This document shows positions 19,901-27,705 of a DNA stretch of 64,000 nt, piece by piece. The notes under the pieces were generated by a model. The model was not told the DNA's origin and searched no databases. It saw only the letters and a program-made list of their open reading frames with translations. The translations under genes were made by a program, and so were the position numbers. Each line of letters begins with the position of its first letter. The first letter of the stretch is position 1. This DNA is from Corynebacterium sp. CNCTC7651. GTDB lineage: Bacteria > Actinomycetota > Actinomycetes > Mycobacteriales > Mycobacteriaceae. The stretch lies in the NCBI RefSeq assembly GCF_021496665.1, contig NZ_CP071246.1:372001-436000 (forward strand). The letters are read 5' to 3'.

Positions 19901-20380
19901 CACGAGCGCATGTACGGCATCACCGACCAGCTCGGCGACAAGACGTTCTTCTACGGCCTCGAAGAGGGCGAGGAGACGATGATCTACTACGGCGAGATCG
20001 ACGCGAACATCCCGCCGCTGGTAGTGCGCCTGGACGCTGTCGGCGAACCGGACGAGAAGGGCATGCGCCAGGTGATCCTCACCGTCAACGGCCAGGTCCG
20101 CCCGATACTGGTGCGCGACACCAACGCGGAATCCACCGTCGCCGAGGTTGAGAAGGCCGACGCTTCCAACCCGGGCCACGTCGCTGCACCGTTCGCCGGT
20201 GTGGTGAACGTGACCGTCAAGGTTGGCGACGAGGTGAAGGCCGGCGACCCGGTTGCCACCATCGAGGCTATGAAGATGGAGGCGAACATTTCCGCAACCA
20301 AGGACGGCAAGGTTGAGCGCGTCGCGCTTTCCCAGGCGACCAAGGTTGAGGGCGGCGACCTGGTGGTGGTCATCGCCTAA
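16958..20380 (+). CDS. pyc: Pyruvate carboxylase
   Basis: 1140 residues, the same length as C. glutamicum Pyc. Biotin-dependent carboxylation of pyruvate to oxaloacetate, the main anaplerotic step. Order: biotin carboxylase with [15 protein letters not shown] at the start and ATP-grasp VAGGGGRGMRFV (about 172); carboxyltransferase with TTFRDAHQSLLATRVR (about 542) and VHVHTHDTAGGQLATY (about 740); biotin carrier with EAMKMEA (about 1105), Lys being the biotinylation site. GTG 16958 was chosen because GAAAGGA lies eight bases upstream and the next residues match known Pyc N-termini; a longer reading to 16835 has no Shine-Dalgarno. BirA at 44.5 kb should biotinylate it. Confidence 0.97.
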   Translation: MEDRLVDNLPAFKKILVANRGEIAVRAFRAAFETGAKTVAVYPREDRNSFHRPFADEAVQIGVEGQPVKAYLDIEEIIRAAKQTGADAVYPGYGFLSERAQLARRCAEEGIKFIGPSAETLDLTGDKSAAVHAAERAGLPTLKDSKPSSDPQELAEFAKDFEFPVFVKAVAGGGGRGMRFVEKIEDVERLAAEASREAEAAFGDPSVYIERAVIKPQHIEVQIMADSHGNVVHLFERDCSVQRRHQKVVEIAPAQHITEEQRQRICQDAVNFCKEINYEGAGTVEFLVDEKGNHVFIEMNPRVQVEHTVTEEVTGIDIVKNQMYIAAGANLADLNLQQEQIEVHGAALQCRITTEDPKNGFRPDAGTITGYRSPGGAGVRLDGNVHVGTTITPNFDSLLVKMTCRGRNFQVAVDRALRALNEFAIDGVSTNIGFLRALLSEPEFRNDRINTGFIADHPHLLDAPDAADDAGKILNYLAEVTVNKPNGPRPTNIQPSKKLPKFDYGETPRGSRDELLELGPKKWAEKLRNQTALGVTETTFRDAHQSLLATRVRTNTLVAAAKHVGHLTPELVSVEAWGGATFDVGMRFLHESPWMRLDELREAMPNVNIQMLLRGRNTVGYIPYPESVTRAFVNEAATSGIDIFRIFDALNDVSQMRPAIDAVLETNTTVAEVAMAYSGNLLDPAEDLYTLDYYLKLAEEIVEAGAHVLAIKDMAGLLRPMAASKLVTALRERFDLPVHVHTHDTAGGQLATYLAAAQAGADVVDVASAPLAGTTSQPSMSALVAAFANTERDTGISLQAVSDMEPYWEAVRQVYAPFESGIPGPTGRVYKHEIPGGQLSNLRTQAKALGLANQFELVEDYYAGVNEILGRPTKVTPSSKVVGDLALQLVGQGVTPQEFAENPRKYDIPESVIGFLQGELGTPPGGWPLLREKALENRGEVDHTVEVPAELAPDLESDDHETRRVALDKLLFPKQYAEFLEHERMYGITDQLGDKTFFYGLEEGEETMIYYGEIDANIPPLVVRLDAVGEPDEKGMRQVILTVNGQVRPILVRDTNAESTVAEVEKADASNPGHVAAPFAGVVNVTVKVGDEVKAGDPVATIEAMKMEANISATKDGKVERVALSQATKVEGGDLVVVIA

Positions 20381-20404
20381 GAGCAAACCCAATGGATAAC
20401 CGGA

Positions 20405-20437
20405 CCCCGGGCAGTTGCGAGAGACTGCCCGGGGGTT
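20405..20437. terminator. Bidirectional terminator between pyc and the GNAT gene
   Basis: CCCCGGGCAGT (20405-20415) pairs perfectly with ACTGCCCGGGG (20424-20434) across an eight-base loop. The gap separates convergent genes. T-tracts on both sides are short. Confidence 0.6.
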
Positions 20438-20442
20438 CGCGA

Positions 20443-20922
20443 TTAAAGCTCAAACACCATCACATTCGGATCGTCCTCGATGCCGACAAATCCGAACTCT
20501 TCATACCGGTGTCGGGCGCGAGCGTTGTCCGGATCAACCCACAGCGCAATCCGCGTTGCTCCCTGCTCGCGAGCAAGTTCCGCGACCTCGTCCAACAGCC
20601 GCGCCGCGAGCCGGTTCCCGGCGAAACGGTTTTCCACCGCGATCGCAATTTCCGGCACGTCCGGGCCCAAGTTCACGTGGCCGTCCTCCGGCTTCTCCCA
20701 GTACCGCAGCCACACGCCCCCGGCCGGGGTGCGCCACTCGTCGAACGCGATGACGCCACCGTCGCGGTCAGGGTCCCAGCCGTCGATATAGGGCACCACC
20801 CCTTCGCGTTCGTCGGGGCCGATCTCGGCGGTCTCGTCCCCGAACACATCGGCCAAAAAGTTGAGGCGCTGGAGGTAGGTGCGGTCGGATTCAACTGCTC
20901 GTCGTAAAGCAAAGTGCGACAT
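20443..20922 (-). CDS. GNAT-family N-acetyltransferase
   Basis: 159 residues covering a single Gcn5-type acetyltransferase domain. The segment EIAIAVENRFAGNRLAARLL contains the acetyl-CoA pyrophosphate loop (family R/Q-x-x-G-x-G/A, here RFAGNRLA), followed by GATRIALWVDPDNARARHRY, then YEEFGFVGI, the usual beta-4 to beta-5 end of the fold. No substrate can be inferred. A MSHFALRR start was chosen; the first codons contain one copy of the GCTTNNCGACG motif, reading as GCT TTA CGA CG. Confidence 0.8.
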   Translation of the reverse strand: MSHFALRRAVESDRTYLQRLNFLADVFGDETAEIGPDEREGVVPYIDGWDPDRDGGVIAFDEWRTPAGGVWLRYWEKPEDGHVNLGPDVPEIAIAVENRFAGNRLAARLLDEVAELAREQGATRIALWVDPDNARARHRYEEFGFVGIEDDPNVMVFEL

Positions 20923-20958
20923 GCGGCCGATAGTAACGGACGCGGTAGGGTAGCCCCC

Positions 20959-21867
20959 ATGCGGAAGACAGCCCTGATGGTCGCGGCGGCGGTGCTCGCC
21001 AGTGCGAACGTGCCCGCGCTCGCGGCGGAGGTGCAGGTGCGCCAGGGGGACCGGGTCCGGGTGGGCGAGTACACGTACTGCACGCTCGGATTCAACGACA
21101 GGCAGGCGTCGGTGGGATACACGGCGGCGCACTGCGGTCGAGGCGGGGATCGGGTGGCGGTGCAGGTTGGCGACGAATTCGTGGAGGCCGGCACGTTCTA
21201 CCCGTCGACGGCGTACGGCGAATCGGTCTCCGGCAATGACTGGGCGATGATCCAGTGGGATGCCGGCGTGCGCCTGGGGGAGAACCGCTTTACTGGCGAC
21301 GATCGCCTGCCCGCCAATCAGCTGCAACCGGGCGACAGGATCTGCACGTATGGCGCCGCGACCGGCGCGCCGAGCTGCGGCACCTACGCGGGCGCGCTAG
21401 GCGGCAACGTGTACTGGGATCAATCCCCGGCAATGGTGGGCGACTCGGGCGGCGCCGTCTTCGTCGATGGGCGTCGCGGCTTTGTCGGCGTGCTGTCGGG
21501 CCACAGCGTGGTGGCTGGACGGCAAGGCGAGCACACGGTGCTGCGCGCGTCAGTACCGGAGAATCTGCCGGCGCCGACTGCGGAGGCTGAGATCACGCTC
21601 ATCTCCGACTTCTACCGCGATAACCAGCCGATGGGCCTTATCGTGAGCACGCCCATGGTCAACGCGACGCAGGCCGCCGGCAACATCGCCGGCAGGGTGG
21701 AGGAGCGGTTGATGGAATCTTCCTCCGAACGCGGCACGGCGACATCCAGCGGCTGGGAAGCCGGGACGCTGTCCGTGATCGCGACGATTTTGGTCGGTGT
21801 ACTGGTTGCCGCCACTCCCGCGCTGGTGGAGATCATCGATTTCTCCCGCGCGTTGCGGGCGCGGTAA
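20959..21867 (+). CDS. Secreted trypsin-like serine protease with C-terminal membrane anchor
   Basis: 302 residues. An N-terminal signal peptide (MRKTALMVAAAVLASANVPA) ends with ALA. The S1-type triad is visible: His in VGYTAAHCGRG (about 57), Asp in SGNDWAMIQW (about 94), Ser in MVGDSGGAVF (about 162). Two cysteine pairs could form disulfides (TYCTLGF/AAHC and RICTYG/PSCGTY). The C-terminus is a hydrophobic helix (LSVIATILVGVLVAATPAL) and a basic end, so the protein is probably held on the outside of the membrane. A TAGGGT hexamer ten bases before ATG suggests a short or absent leader. Substrate unknown. Confidence 0.82.
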   Translation: MRKTALMVAAAVLASANVPALAAEVQVRQGDRVRVGEYTYCTLGFNDRQASVGYTAAHCGRGGDRVAVQVGDEFVEAGTFYPSTAYGESVSGNDWAMIQWDAGVRLGENRFTGDDRLPANQLQPGDRICTYGAATGAPSCGTYAGALGGNVYWDQSPAMVGDSGGAVFVDGRRGFVGVLSGHSVVAGRQGEHTVLRASVPENLPAPTAEAEITLISDFYRDNQPMGLIVSTPMVNATQAAGNIAGRVEERLMESSSERGTATSSGWEAGTLSVIATILVGVLVAATPALVEIIDFSRALRAR

Positions 21868-21873
21868 CGGGCG

Positions 21874-23652
21874 CTACTTCAGCTCAAGCAGTGCCGCGCC
21901 CTTATTCACCTGTGCGCCGGCCTCGGCGGTAAGCCCCGTCACGGTGCCTGCCTTGTGGGCCTTGACCGGGTTCTCCATCTTCATGGCCTCAAGGACCAGC
22001 AGGACATCTCCTTCTGCGACCTCGTCGCCCTCCGCGACGTTCACCTTCACCACGGTTCCCTGCATCGGTGCGGCCACAGTGTCGCCGGAAGCTGCGGCAG
22101 TGGACTGCGCTTGACGACGGCGGCGCTGGCGCGGGCGCTGCGCCCCTCCGAAGAGCAGCGCGTGGGGGAGCGCAACCTCCACGCGGCGGCCGTTGACCTC
22201 GACGGCGAAGACGCGGTTGCCGTCTTCGTCCCCGTCTGCGTCATCCGCCGCGTCTTCCTCGGCCGCCGGGAGGGTGTTCACCCACGCTTCCTCGATCCAG
22301 CGGGTGTAGACATCGAAGCCTTCGCCGTCACCCACAAAGGCCGGATCCTCCACCATCGCCTGGTGGAACGGAATCACGGTCGGGATGCCGGTGACTACGT
22401 ACTCGCTGAGTGCGCGGCGCGAACGTTCGAGCGCCTCCGTCCGGTCCTCGCCGGAAACGATGAGCTTGGCCAACATGGAATCAAACTGGCCGCCGACAAC
22501 GGAGCCGGCGCGCACCCCGGAATCCACGCGCACGCCGGGCCCGGCCGGTTCAGCGTAGGCGCGGATGGTGCCCGGCGCCGGCATGAACCCGGCAGCCGCA
22601 TCCTCGCCGTTGATGCGGAACTCAATGGCATGGCCGCGCGGAGCCGGATCCTCGGTGAAGCGCAGCGGCTCACCGGCGGCGATACGGAACTGCTCGCGCA
22701 CCAAATCCACGCCGGAGGTCACCTCGGTCACAGGGTGCTCCACCTGCAGGCGGGTATTCACCTCGAGGAAGGAGATCAGCCCGTCCGCGCCCACGAGATA
22801 TTCCACGGTGCCGGCGCCGGTGTACCCAGCTTCCTTGCAAATCGCCTTTGCGCTTTCGTGGATGCGGCTCCGCTGCTCGTCGCTCAAGAACGGCGCCGGC
22901 GCTTCCTCCACTAGCTTCTGGAACCGGCGCTGCAAAGAACAATCGCGGGTGCCCACAACGACCACGTTGCCGTGGCTATCCGCCAAGACCTGCGCTTCCA
23001 CGTGGCGGGCGCGGTCCAGGTAGCGCTCCACGAAGCATTCGCCGCGCCCAAAGGACGCGGTAGCTTCGCGCGTGGCGGATTCGAACAGTTCCGGTATCTC
23101 CTCGCGCGTGTAGGCAACCTTCATGCCGCGCCCGCCGCCGCCGAACGCCGCCTTGATGGCAACTGGCAGCCCGTGCTTGTCCGCAAACGCGAGGACCTCT
23201 TCCGCGCTAGCCACCGGCTCCTCGGTGCCGGGGGCCATTGGGGCGTCCACCTTGTGCGCGATCTGGCGTGCGGTGACCTTGTCGCCCAAGGCGGCGATTG
23301 CCTCGGGGGAGGGGCCGATCCAGGTCAAGCCCGCGTCAATCACCTTGCGCGCAAAGTCCGCGTTCTCCGAGAGGAAGCCGTAGCCGGGGTGGATGGCGTC
23401 CGCGCCGGCGTCAGCCGCGGCCTTGAGCACCTTGTCCATATCAAGGTAGGACTCCGCAGCCGTGGTGCCGCCAAGAGCGAAAGCCTCGTCCGCCATCGAG
23501 ACGAACGGCGCATCCGCGTCCGGCTCGGCATACACCGCCACTGAGGCCAGCCCCGCGTCCTTCGCCGCACGAATGACGCGCACCGCGATCTCCCCGCGGT
23601 TTGCCACCAAAACCTTGGTCAGCTTGGCCGTCTGGGTGTGTGCTGTAGCCAC
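21874..23652 (-). CDS. accBC: Acyl-CoA carboxylase alpha subunit (biotin carboxylase plus biotin carrier)
   Basis: 592 residues, close to C. glutamicum AccBC (591). Carboxylates its own biotin with ATP and bicarbonate and serves all acyl-CoA carboxylases of the cell. It shows [16 protein letters not shown] at the start, ATP-grasp [15 protein letters not shown] (about 160), [14 protein letters not shown] (about 285) and biotinyl-Lys in [10 protein letters not shown] (about 557). GTG 23652 was chosen because GGGGAG sits just upstream. The beta and epsilon subunits lie further on (accE, accD2, accD1). A poly-Arg stretch ([12 protein letters not shown]) in the linker before the biotin domain is unusual. 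Confidence 0.95.
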   Translation of the reverse strand: MATAHTQTAKLTKVLVANRGEIAVRVIRAAKDAGLASVAVYAEPDADAPFVSMADEAFALGGTTAAESYLDMDKVLKAAADAGADAIHPGYGFLSENADFARKVIDAGLTWIGPSPEAIAALGDKVTARQIAHKVDAPMAPGTEEPVASAEEVLAFADKHGLPVAIKAAFGGGGRGMKVAYTREEIPELFESATREATASFGRGECFVERYLDRARHVEAQVLADSHGNVVVVGTRDCSLQRRFQKLVEEAPAPFLSDEQRSRIHESAKAICKEAGYTGAGTVEYLVGADGLISFLEVNTRLQVEHPVTEVTSGVDLVREQFRIAAGEPLRFTEDPAPRGHAIEFRINGEDAAAGFMPAPGTIRAYAEPAGPGVRVDSGVRAGSVVGGQFDSMLAKLIVSGEDRTEALERSRRALSEYVVTGIPTVIPFHQAMVEDPAFVGDGEGFDVYTRWIEEAWVNTLPAAEEDAADDADGDEDGNRVFAVEVNGRRVEVALPHALLFGGAQRPRQRRRRQAQSTAAASGDTVAAPMQGTVVKVNVAEGDEVAEGDVLLVLEAMKMENPVKAHKAGTVTGLTAEAGAQVNKGAALLELK

Positions 23653-23741
23653 GAAAACTCCCCGTCTCTCCTCACGTCGATGGTTCGCTACATAGTACAG
23701 CGGGAGGTGCGCCACCTCCGATTCCGACGGCTCCCGCGCCG

Positions 23742-24635
23742 CTACTCCGCCTCTACGCCCATGCCCTTCTCAATTGGCACGCGGATCATGTTGCCCCACT
23801 CGGCCCAAGAGCCGTCGTACAGCGACACGTCCTTGAAACCCAGGACGTGCTGCAGCACAAACCACGTGTGCGCGGAGCTTTCGCCCAGCTGGCAGTACAC
23901 CACGGTGCGCGTCTCCGGGTCGAAGTCCTCGTAGATGGCGGCGATGTCCTCGACGCCTCTGAACAGTGCGTTCGGGTGCACCGACCGGCCCCACGGCACG
24001 TTCACCGCACCGGGGATGTGGCCGCTGCGTTGCGCAATCGGGCCGCTCTTTCCCGCGGCCCCAGCTGGGGTTGGGGTGGTTTCTCCGGCGTAGAGGTCGG
24101 GCGTTCGAGCGTCGATAAGCTGGAGCTCCTGCGAGCCCAGCAGCTCCGAAGCGAAGGTGCGCAACGGGGCATCCCGGCGCTCGACGACGGGATAATCACC
24201 CGCCGGATACTCCGGCACGGCGTACGACGTGTCGCGCTCCTCGCCCATCCAAGCGTCGCGCCCGCCGTCCAGCAAGCGCACATCAGGGTGGCCGAAGAGC
24301 TCGAAAACCCAGGCAGTGTACGCAGCCCACCAGTTCGCATGATCGCCGTAGATCACCACCGTGTCATCGCGGGAAATACCGCGCTCGCGCATCAACGCCG
24401 CGAACGCCTCCCCGTCAATCAGGTCCCGCACCACCGGATCATTCAAATCGCGCGTCCAGTCAATGCGCACCGCCCCCGGGATGTGGCCGATGTCGTAGAG
24501 ATACGCGTCCTCATCGCTCTCCACCACACGCAGGCCCTCAGTGCCCAGCCGCGCAGACAGCCACGCAGCGGAAACAAACTTCTCCGGGTGCGCAAACGCC
24601 TGAAAGTGCGGGTTGTTCTCCAGCTCAATTCCCAC
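23742..24635 (-). CDS. thtR: Thiosulfate sulfurtransferase (two-domain rhodanese)
   Basis: 297 residues with two rhodanese domains. The N-terminal one is inactive-like ([29 protein letters not shown] has no Cys). The C-terminal one carries the catalytic Cys in [14 protein letters not shown] (about 247). Transfers sulfur from thiosulfate to cyanide or other thiophiles. GTG 24635 was chosen because GAAGGAGA lies eight bases upstream; a longer frame to 24764 looks like leader. Its place after accBC is conserved in C. glutamicum (thtR). One GCTTNNCGACG copy encodes LIDA in the second domain. Confidence 0.88.
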   Translation of the reverse strand: MGIELENNPHFQAFAHPEKFVSAAWLSARLGTEGLRVVESDEDAYLYDIGHIPGAVRIDWTRDLNDPVVRDLIDGEAFAALMRERGISRDDTVVIYGDHANWWAAYTAWVFELFGHPDVRLLDGGRDAWMGEERDTSYAVPEYPAGDYPVVERRDAPLRTFASELLGSQELQLIDARTPDLYAGETTPTPAGAAGKSGPIAQRSGHIPGAVNVPWGRSVHPNALFRGVEDIAAIYEDFDPETRTVVYCQLGESSAHTWFVLQHVLGFKDVSLYDGSWAEWGNMIRVPIEKGMGVEAE

Positions 24636-24823
24636 TGCGGTGTCTCCTTCGGTCGACGCGGCGGGGGTAGCCACGGCGCGGGCAGCATCACCGTCAACGA
24701 TACCGCCGCACGCGCCCCGCGGTTTGGCTTTAGCGCGAACCAAAACGGGTGTGAGGTTAACCACTTAAGACCCGGCTCGGCCAGTGGACTCACCCGTGAA
24801 GCCCTACAGTTTCAGGGTAGGAA

Positions 24824-24886
24824 CCGGCGGAATTGTCTGCAGTTCCGCCGGGGCACTCCCGGTGCCGCTAAGCGCGGCAAACACGC
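24824..24886 (+). promoter_or_regulatory. Structured 5' leader: three consecutive hairpins
   Basis: In the 279-base gap before the Cj0069-family gene, CCGGCGGAA (24824-24832) pairs with TTCCGCCGG (24843-24851). It is followed directly by GGCAC/GTGCC and by GCCGC/GCGGC. No T-tract follows, and an AACACGCTAACGATC single strand leads to the GAAAGG Shine-Dalgarno. It may be a regulatory leader; it matches no riboswitch class I can recognise. The rest of the gap holds the divergent thtR promoter side. Confidence 0.4.
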
Positions 24887-24914
24887 TAACGATCTACACC
24901 GAAAGGGATCTCAA

Positions 24915-25979
24915 GTGCACAAGGCAATTGTTGTTTTCGAGGTTGAGGGCGGCTCCGACAAGTACATTGACGGCCACCGCAAGGACACCATGCCGATCGT
25001 CAACGCGATCAAGGACAAGGGCTGGCACGCTGAGGTTGTCTACTTCCGTCCGGAGTGGGCCGGCGACCTGTTCACCTACGTGTCCGAGAACTTCGACGGC
25101 TACATCTCCCGCGTGAACCCGGGCAACGTGCCGGGCGGCGAGAAGGGCTACTTCGACCTGCTGACCCGCCTCTCCGAGGCAGGCCTTGTGGGCATGTCCA
25201 CCCCGGAGGAGATGGTCTCCTACGGTGCGAAGGACGCCCTGGTGAAGCTGAACCAGACCGACCTGGTTCCGTCCGACACCGCTGCGTACTACGACGTAGA
25301 GACCTTCCACAACACCTTCCCGACCTCCCTGTCCTACGGCGAGCGCGTGCTGAAGCAGAACCGCGGCTCCACCGGCTCCGGCATCTGGCGCGTGCGCCTC
25401 GCAGACGAGGAGCTGGCGAACTCCGTCGAGCCGGGCACCGCACTGCCGCTTGACACCAAGCTCAAGTGCACCGAGGCTGTGGACAACCACACCGAGGACC
25501 GCGAGCTGGGCGAGTTCATGGACTTCTGCGACCAGTACATCGTGGGCGACAACGGCATGCTGGTTGACATGCGCTTCATGCCGCGCATCGTCGAGGGCGA
25601 GATCCGCATCCTCCTCGTCGGCCCGCACCCGGTCTTCGTTGTGCACAAGAAGCCGGCCGCTGGCGGCGACGCATTCTCCGCAACCCTGTTCTCCGGTGCG
25701 CAGTACACCTACCAGAAGCCGGAGGAGTGGCAGGAGCTCGTCGACATGTTCGCTGAGGTCCGCCCGGTCATCGCTGAGAACCTTGGCGGCGACAACATCC
25801 CGCTGATCTGGACCGCTGACTTCATGCTGGCTGACGACGATGAGACCGGCGAGGACACCTACGTGCTCGGCGAGATCAACTGCTCCTGCGTCGGCTTCAC
25901 CTCCGAGCTGGACATGGGCATCCAGGAGCTCGTGGCGGAAGAGGCTATCAAGCGCGTTGAGGAGAAGAACGCTTCCTAA
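24915..25979 (+). CDS. Cj0069-family protein (ATP-grasp-like)
   Basis: 354 residues, cytosolic, very even codon use and strong Shine-Dalgarno, so probably well expressed. It resembles the Cj0069 family, proteins with an ATP-grasp-like arrangement: a nucleotide-contact segment KQNRGSTGSGIWRV (about 147), basic MRFMPRIVEGEIRILL (about 220) and a late acidic/Asn metal-ligand segment VLGEINCSCVGF (about 320). If it is an ATP-grasp enzyme it would ligate a carboxylate to an amine or thiol, but the substrate is unknown. GTG 24915 was chosen. A strong terminator and one GCTTNNCGACG copy follow its stop. Confidence 0.65.
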   Translation: MHKAIVVFEVEGGSDKYIDGHRKDTMPIVNAIKDKGWHAEVVYFRPEWAGDLFTYVSENFDGYISRVNPGNVPGGEKGYFDLLTRLSEAGLVGMSTPEEMVSYGAKDALVKLNQTDLVPSDTAAYYDVETFHNTFPTSLSYGERVLKQNRGSTGSGIWRVRLADEELANSVEPGTALPLDTKLKCTEAVDNHTEDRELGEFMDFCDQYIVGDNGMLVDMRFMPRIVEGEIRILLVGPHPVFVVHKKPAAGGDAFSATLFSGAQYTYQKPEEWQELVDMFAEVRPVIAENLGGDNIPLIWTADFMLADDDETGEDTYVLGEINCSCVGFTSELDMGIQELVAEEAIKRVEEKNAS

Positions 25980-26005
25980 GCGCTCTTTGCTTGACGACGA
26001 AAGCT

Positions 26006-26034
26006 AACCCCGGCCTCGCGGCCGGGGTTCTTTT
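26006..26034 (+). terminator. Rho-independent terminator
   Basis: AACCCCGGCC (26006-26015), loop TCGC, GGCCGGGGTT (26020-26029), then CTTTT. A textbook intrinsic terminator 27 bases after the stop of the Cj0069-family gene. Confidence 0.92.
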
Positions 26035-26036
26035 GT

Positions 26037-26072
26037 GCCCGAGTCGCCCGAGTCGCCCGAGTCGCCCTAGTC
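26037..26072. repeat. 9-bp tandem repeat at the end of the lipoprotein gene
   Basis: GCCCGAGTC occurs four times in a row; the last copy differs by one base (GCCCTAGTC), and that change forms the TAG stop of the lipoprotein on the reverse strand. Read past the stop in frame, the repeat would encode (GDS)n. Confidence 0.85.
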
Positions 26073-26822
26073 GTAGGTGCCCAGCATGTACATGCCGTAG
26101 GGGGAGTACCAGCGGTCCGTGAACTCGAGCAATTCGCCGCCGATGGCCTGGATGCCGCCTGGGTCTGCTTCAAGGGTGACGGAGTAGTGCGCGGTGATGC
26201 CCTCTGCGGTGGCGCCGGTGCGCTCGCCCCAGGTCATGATCACGGTGTTCGGCCCGGCGAGCGCCACGTTCTCAATGCTGGTGAACGTGCGCATTTCCCC
26301 GTCAGGTTTGCCATTGATGTAGAACGCGATGCCGTCCGTGATTGAGGCGCCGGTGCCGGCTGGACCCCGTTCGTCGCCAAGCGAGCCGCGGAAGATAATC
26401 CAGCTCACCGGTGCGCACGGGTCGTAGTGGTTCTCAATGTCCGCGATCCAGTAGTTGTAATCGGTGCCGTCCACGTTGGGCATGCGGCCGGGTGCGGTGC
26501 CTGAGGGGTACTGCTGGAGCGGGTCCTTGGGCAGGGAGGCGCATTCGGGTTCCGGCGCCGGCTTGGTCGAGGGGCTGGACGGTGCGGCTTCTTCCGGCGG
26601 CGGGGTTGTCGCGGTTTCCTTCGTAGTCTCGGAGACCGTGCTGGGCGCGGGCGCCGCCGCGGACGTGAACGAGGGCTCCGGCACCGGCTGCTGCTGCGCG
26701 CAGCCGGCGGCGCCGAACAGCGGCGGCGCGGCGGCGAGGGCTGCTGCCACCGCGGCGGCGAGGGCTGCTGCCACCGCGGCGCGGCGGCCGGACCGGGGCG
26801 CGCGGGGTGAAGTAGTTTCCAT
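26067..26822 (-). CDS. Secreted lipoprotein, possibly LppP/LprE family
   Basis: 251 residues. A long Ala-rich signal segment ends in FGAAGC, an acceptable lipobox; Cys would be lipidated. A Ser/Thr/Pro-rich linker (about 45-90) precedes a globular domain with two cysteines (ECASLPKDPL and YDPCAPVSWIIF) and a late EFTDRWYSPYGMYMLG. The NHYDPCAPVSW segment and overall layout resemble actinobacterial LppP/LprE lipoproteins, though I am not certain. The signal peptide contains a perfect 24-bp tandem duplication. Located 10 bp downstream of maf in the same direction. Confidence 0.65.
   Translation of the reverse strand: METTSPRAPRSGRRAAVAAALAAAVAAALAAAPPLFGAAGCAQQQPVPEPSFTSAAAPAPSTVSETTKETATTPPPEEAAPSSPSTKPAPEPECASLPKDPLQQYPSGTAPGRMPNVDGTDYNYWIADIENHYDPCAPVSWIIFRGSLGDERGPAGTGASITDGIAFYINGKPDGEMRTFTSIENVALAGPNTVIMTWGERTGATAEGITAHYSVTLEADPGGIQAIGGELLEFTDRWYSPYGMYMLGTYD
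26731..26778. repeat. 24-bp tandem duplication in the lipoprotein signal peptide
   Basis: A 24-bp unit beginning GCGGCGAGGGCTGCTG is repeated with identical sequence (26731-26754 and 26755-26778). It encodes two copies of an Ala/Val/Leu octapeptide, so it lengthens the hydrophobic core of the signal peptide without changing frame. Confidence 0.85.
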
Positions 26823-26832
26823 GCCGGAGATG

Positions 26833-27435
26833 TTACCGGCCTCCGGCCTCCCAGAAGTCGCTCACGTTGAGGCCGAAGTGGTACAGGCAGCGGCGCAGAA
26901 ACGGCATTGACAGGCCGATAACGCTGGTCGGGTCCCCGTCGACCTTGTCGATGAACCAGCTTCCCAACCCTTCCAGCGTGAACGCGCCGGCGCATTCCAG
27001 CGGCTGGCCGGATCGTGCGTAGGCCTCGATGTCCGCATCGGACACCTCGCCGAATGTCACCGCGGTGCGCACCGGCGACACCACCCACTCGCCGTGGTAC
27101 GTCGCGGCGTGGCCGGTAATCAGGTGCGCGGTGCGGCCCCGCTGCGCCTTCCACCTCTCAATGGTCGCCTCGACGGTGTGGGGCTTGCCCAGTAGTTCGC
27201 CGTCCAGCAGCAGCATGGAATCGCAGCCGATCACCACGTCTTCGGCGAACTGGCCGGCCACCGCCTCAGCTTTCGCGCGGGCGAGCGCGACGACGATCTC
27301 CGCTGGGTCCGCGCCCGGCATCCCGGCGATCAGCGCGTCTTCGTCAATATCAGCCGGCCGCAGCACGGGCTCCACCCCGCCCTGCTCCAGCAGCATGCGC
27401 CGCGAAGGGGACTGGGACGCTAAAACAATGCGCAT
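26833..27435 (-). CDS. maf: Maf-family nucleoside triphosphate pyrophosphatase
   Basis: 200 residues; hydrolyses non-canonical or pyrimidine nucleoside triphosphates to monophosphates (house-cleaning). Diagnostic N-terminus MRIVLASQSPSRRMLL, then IGCDSMLLLDGELLGKP (about 68), and C-terminal GLGSWFIDKVDGDPTSVIGL. Start 27435 lies seven bases after the accE stop. accE-maf linkage next to accD genes is conserved in Corynebacterium. Confidence 0.93.
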   Translation of the reverse strand: MRIVLASQSPSRRMLLEQGGVEPVLRPADIDEDALIAGMPGADPAEIVVALARAKAEAVAGQFAEDVVIGCDSMLLLDGELLGKPHTVEATIERWKAQRGRTAHLITGHAATYHGEWVVSPVRTAVTFGEVSDADIEAYARSGQPLECAGAFTLEGLGSWFIDKVDGDPTSVIGLSMPFLRRCLYHFGLNVSDFWEAGGR

Positions 27436-27442
27436 GTATGAG

Positions 27443-27688
27443 CTAGAAATAGGCAACGTTGCCGAAGGCGTGCGGGTTGTACAGCGCAGCATTGTGGTTC
27501 GCTGGGCGCTGGGCACCCCAGCCGTTGCGGTCCGCCGGGGTGGCGGCGGCTTGCTGCGATGCGCGCAGGTCGTTGAGCACCGCGGTAAGCGCCGCGATCT
27601 CATCTTCCGTCGGGGCGCCCTTGGTAACGGTGAACAGCGGCGCATCAGCCTGGGTGTGCTGGATGTGCTGGATGTGCACAGTGGTCAC
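27443..27688 (-). CDS. accE: Acyl-CoA carboxylase epsilon subunit
   Basis: 81 residues. The PLFTVTKGAPTEDEIAALTA segment, then VLNDLRA, is the usual AccE core that helps join the alpha and beta subunits of actinobacterial acyl-CoA carboxylases. It ends in an Asn/Tyr-rich tail. The first residues contain a small HIQHIQHTQ repeat from a near-perfect 12-bp duplication in the DNA. Sits between accD2 and maf, all read in the same direction. Confidence 0.88.
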   Translation of the reverse strand: MTTVHIQHIQHTQADAPLFTVTKGAPTEDEIAALTAVLNDLRASQQAAATPADRNGWGAQRPANHNAALYNPHAFGNVAYF

Positions 27689-27705
27689 TGCCGGTCTCCT
27701 TCCAC

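Noticed and set aside
16952..20392. A 1146-codon reverse-strand open frame opposite pyc
   Set aside because: Mirror frame of pyc with low-complexity Leu/Val/His/Gly composition; long antisense frames are expected from its strong third-position G/C bias.
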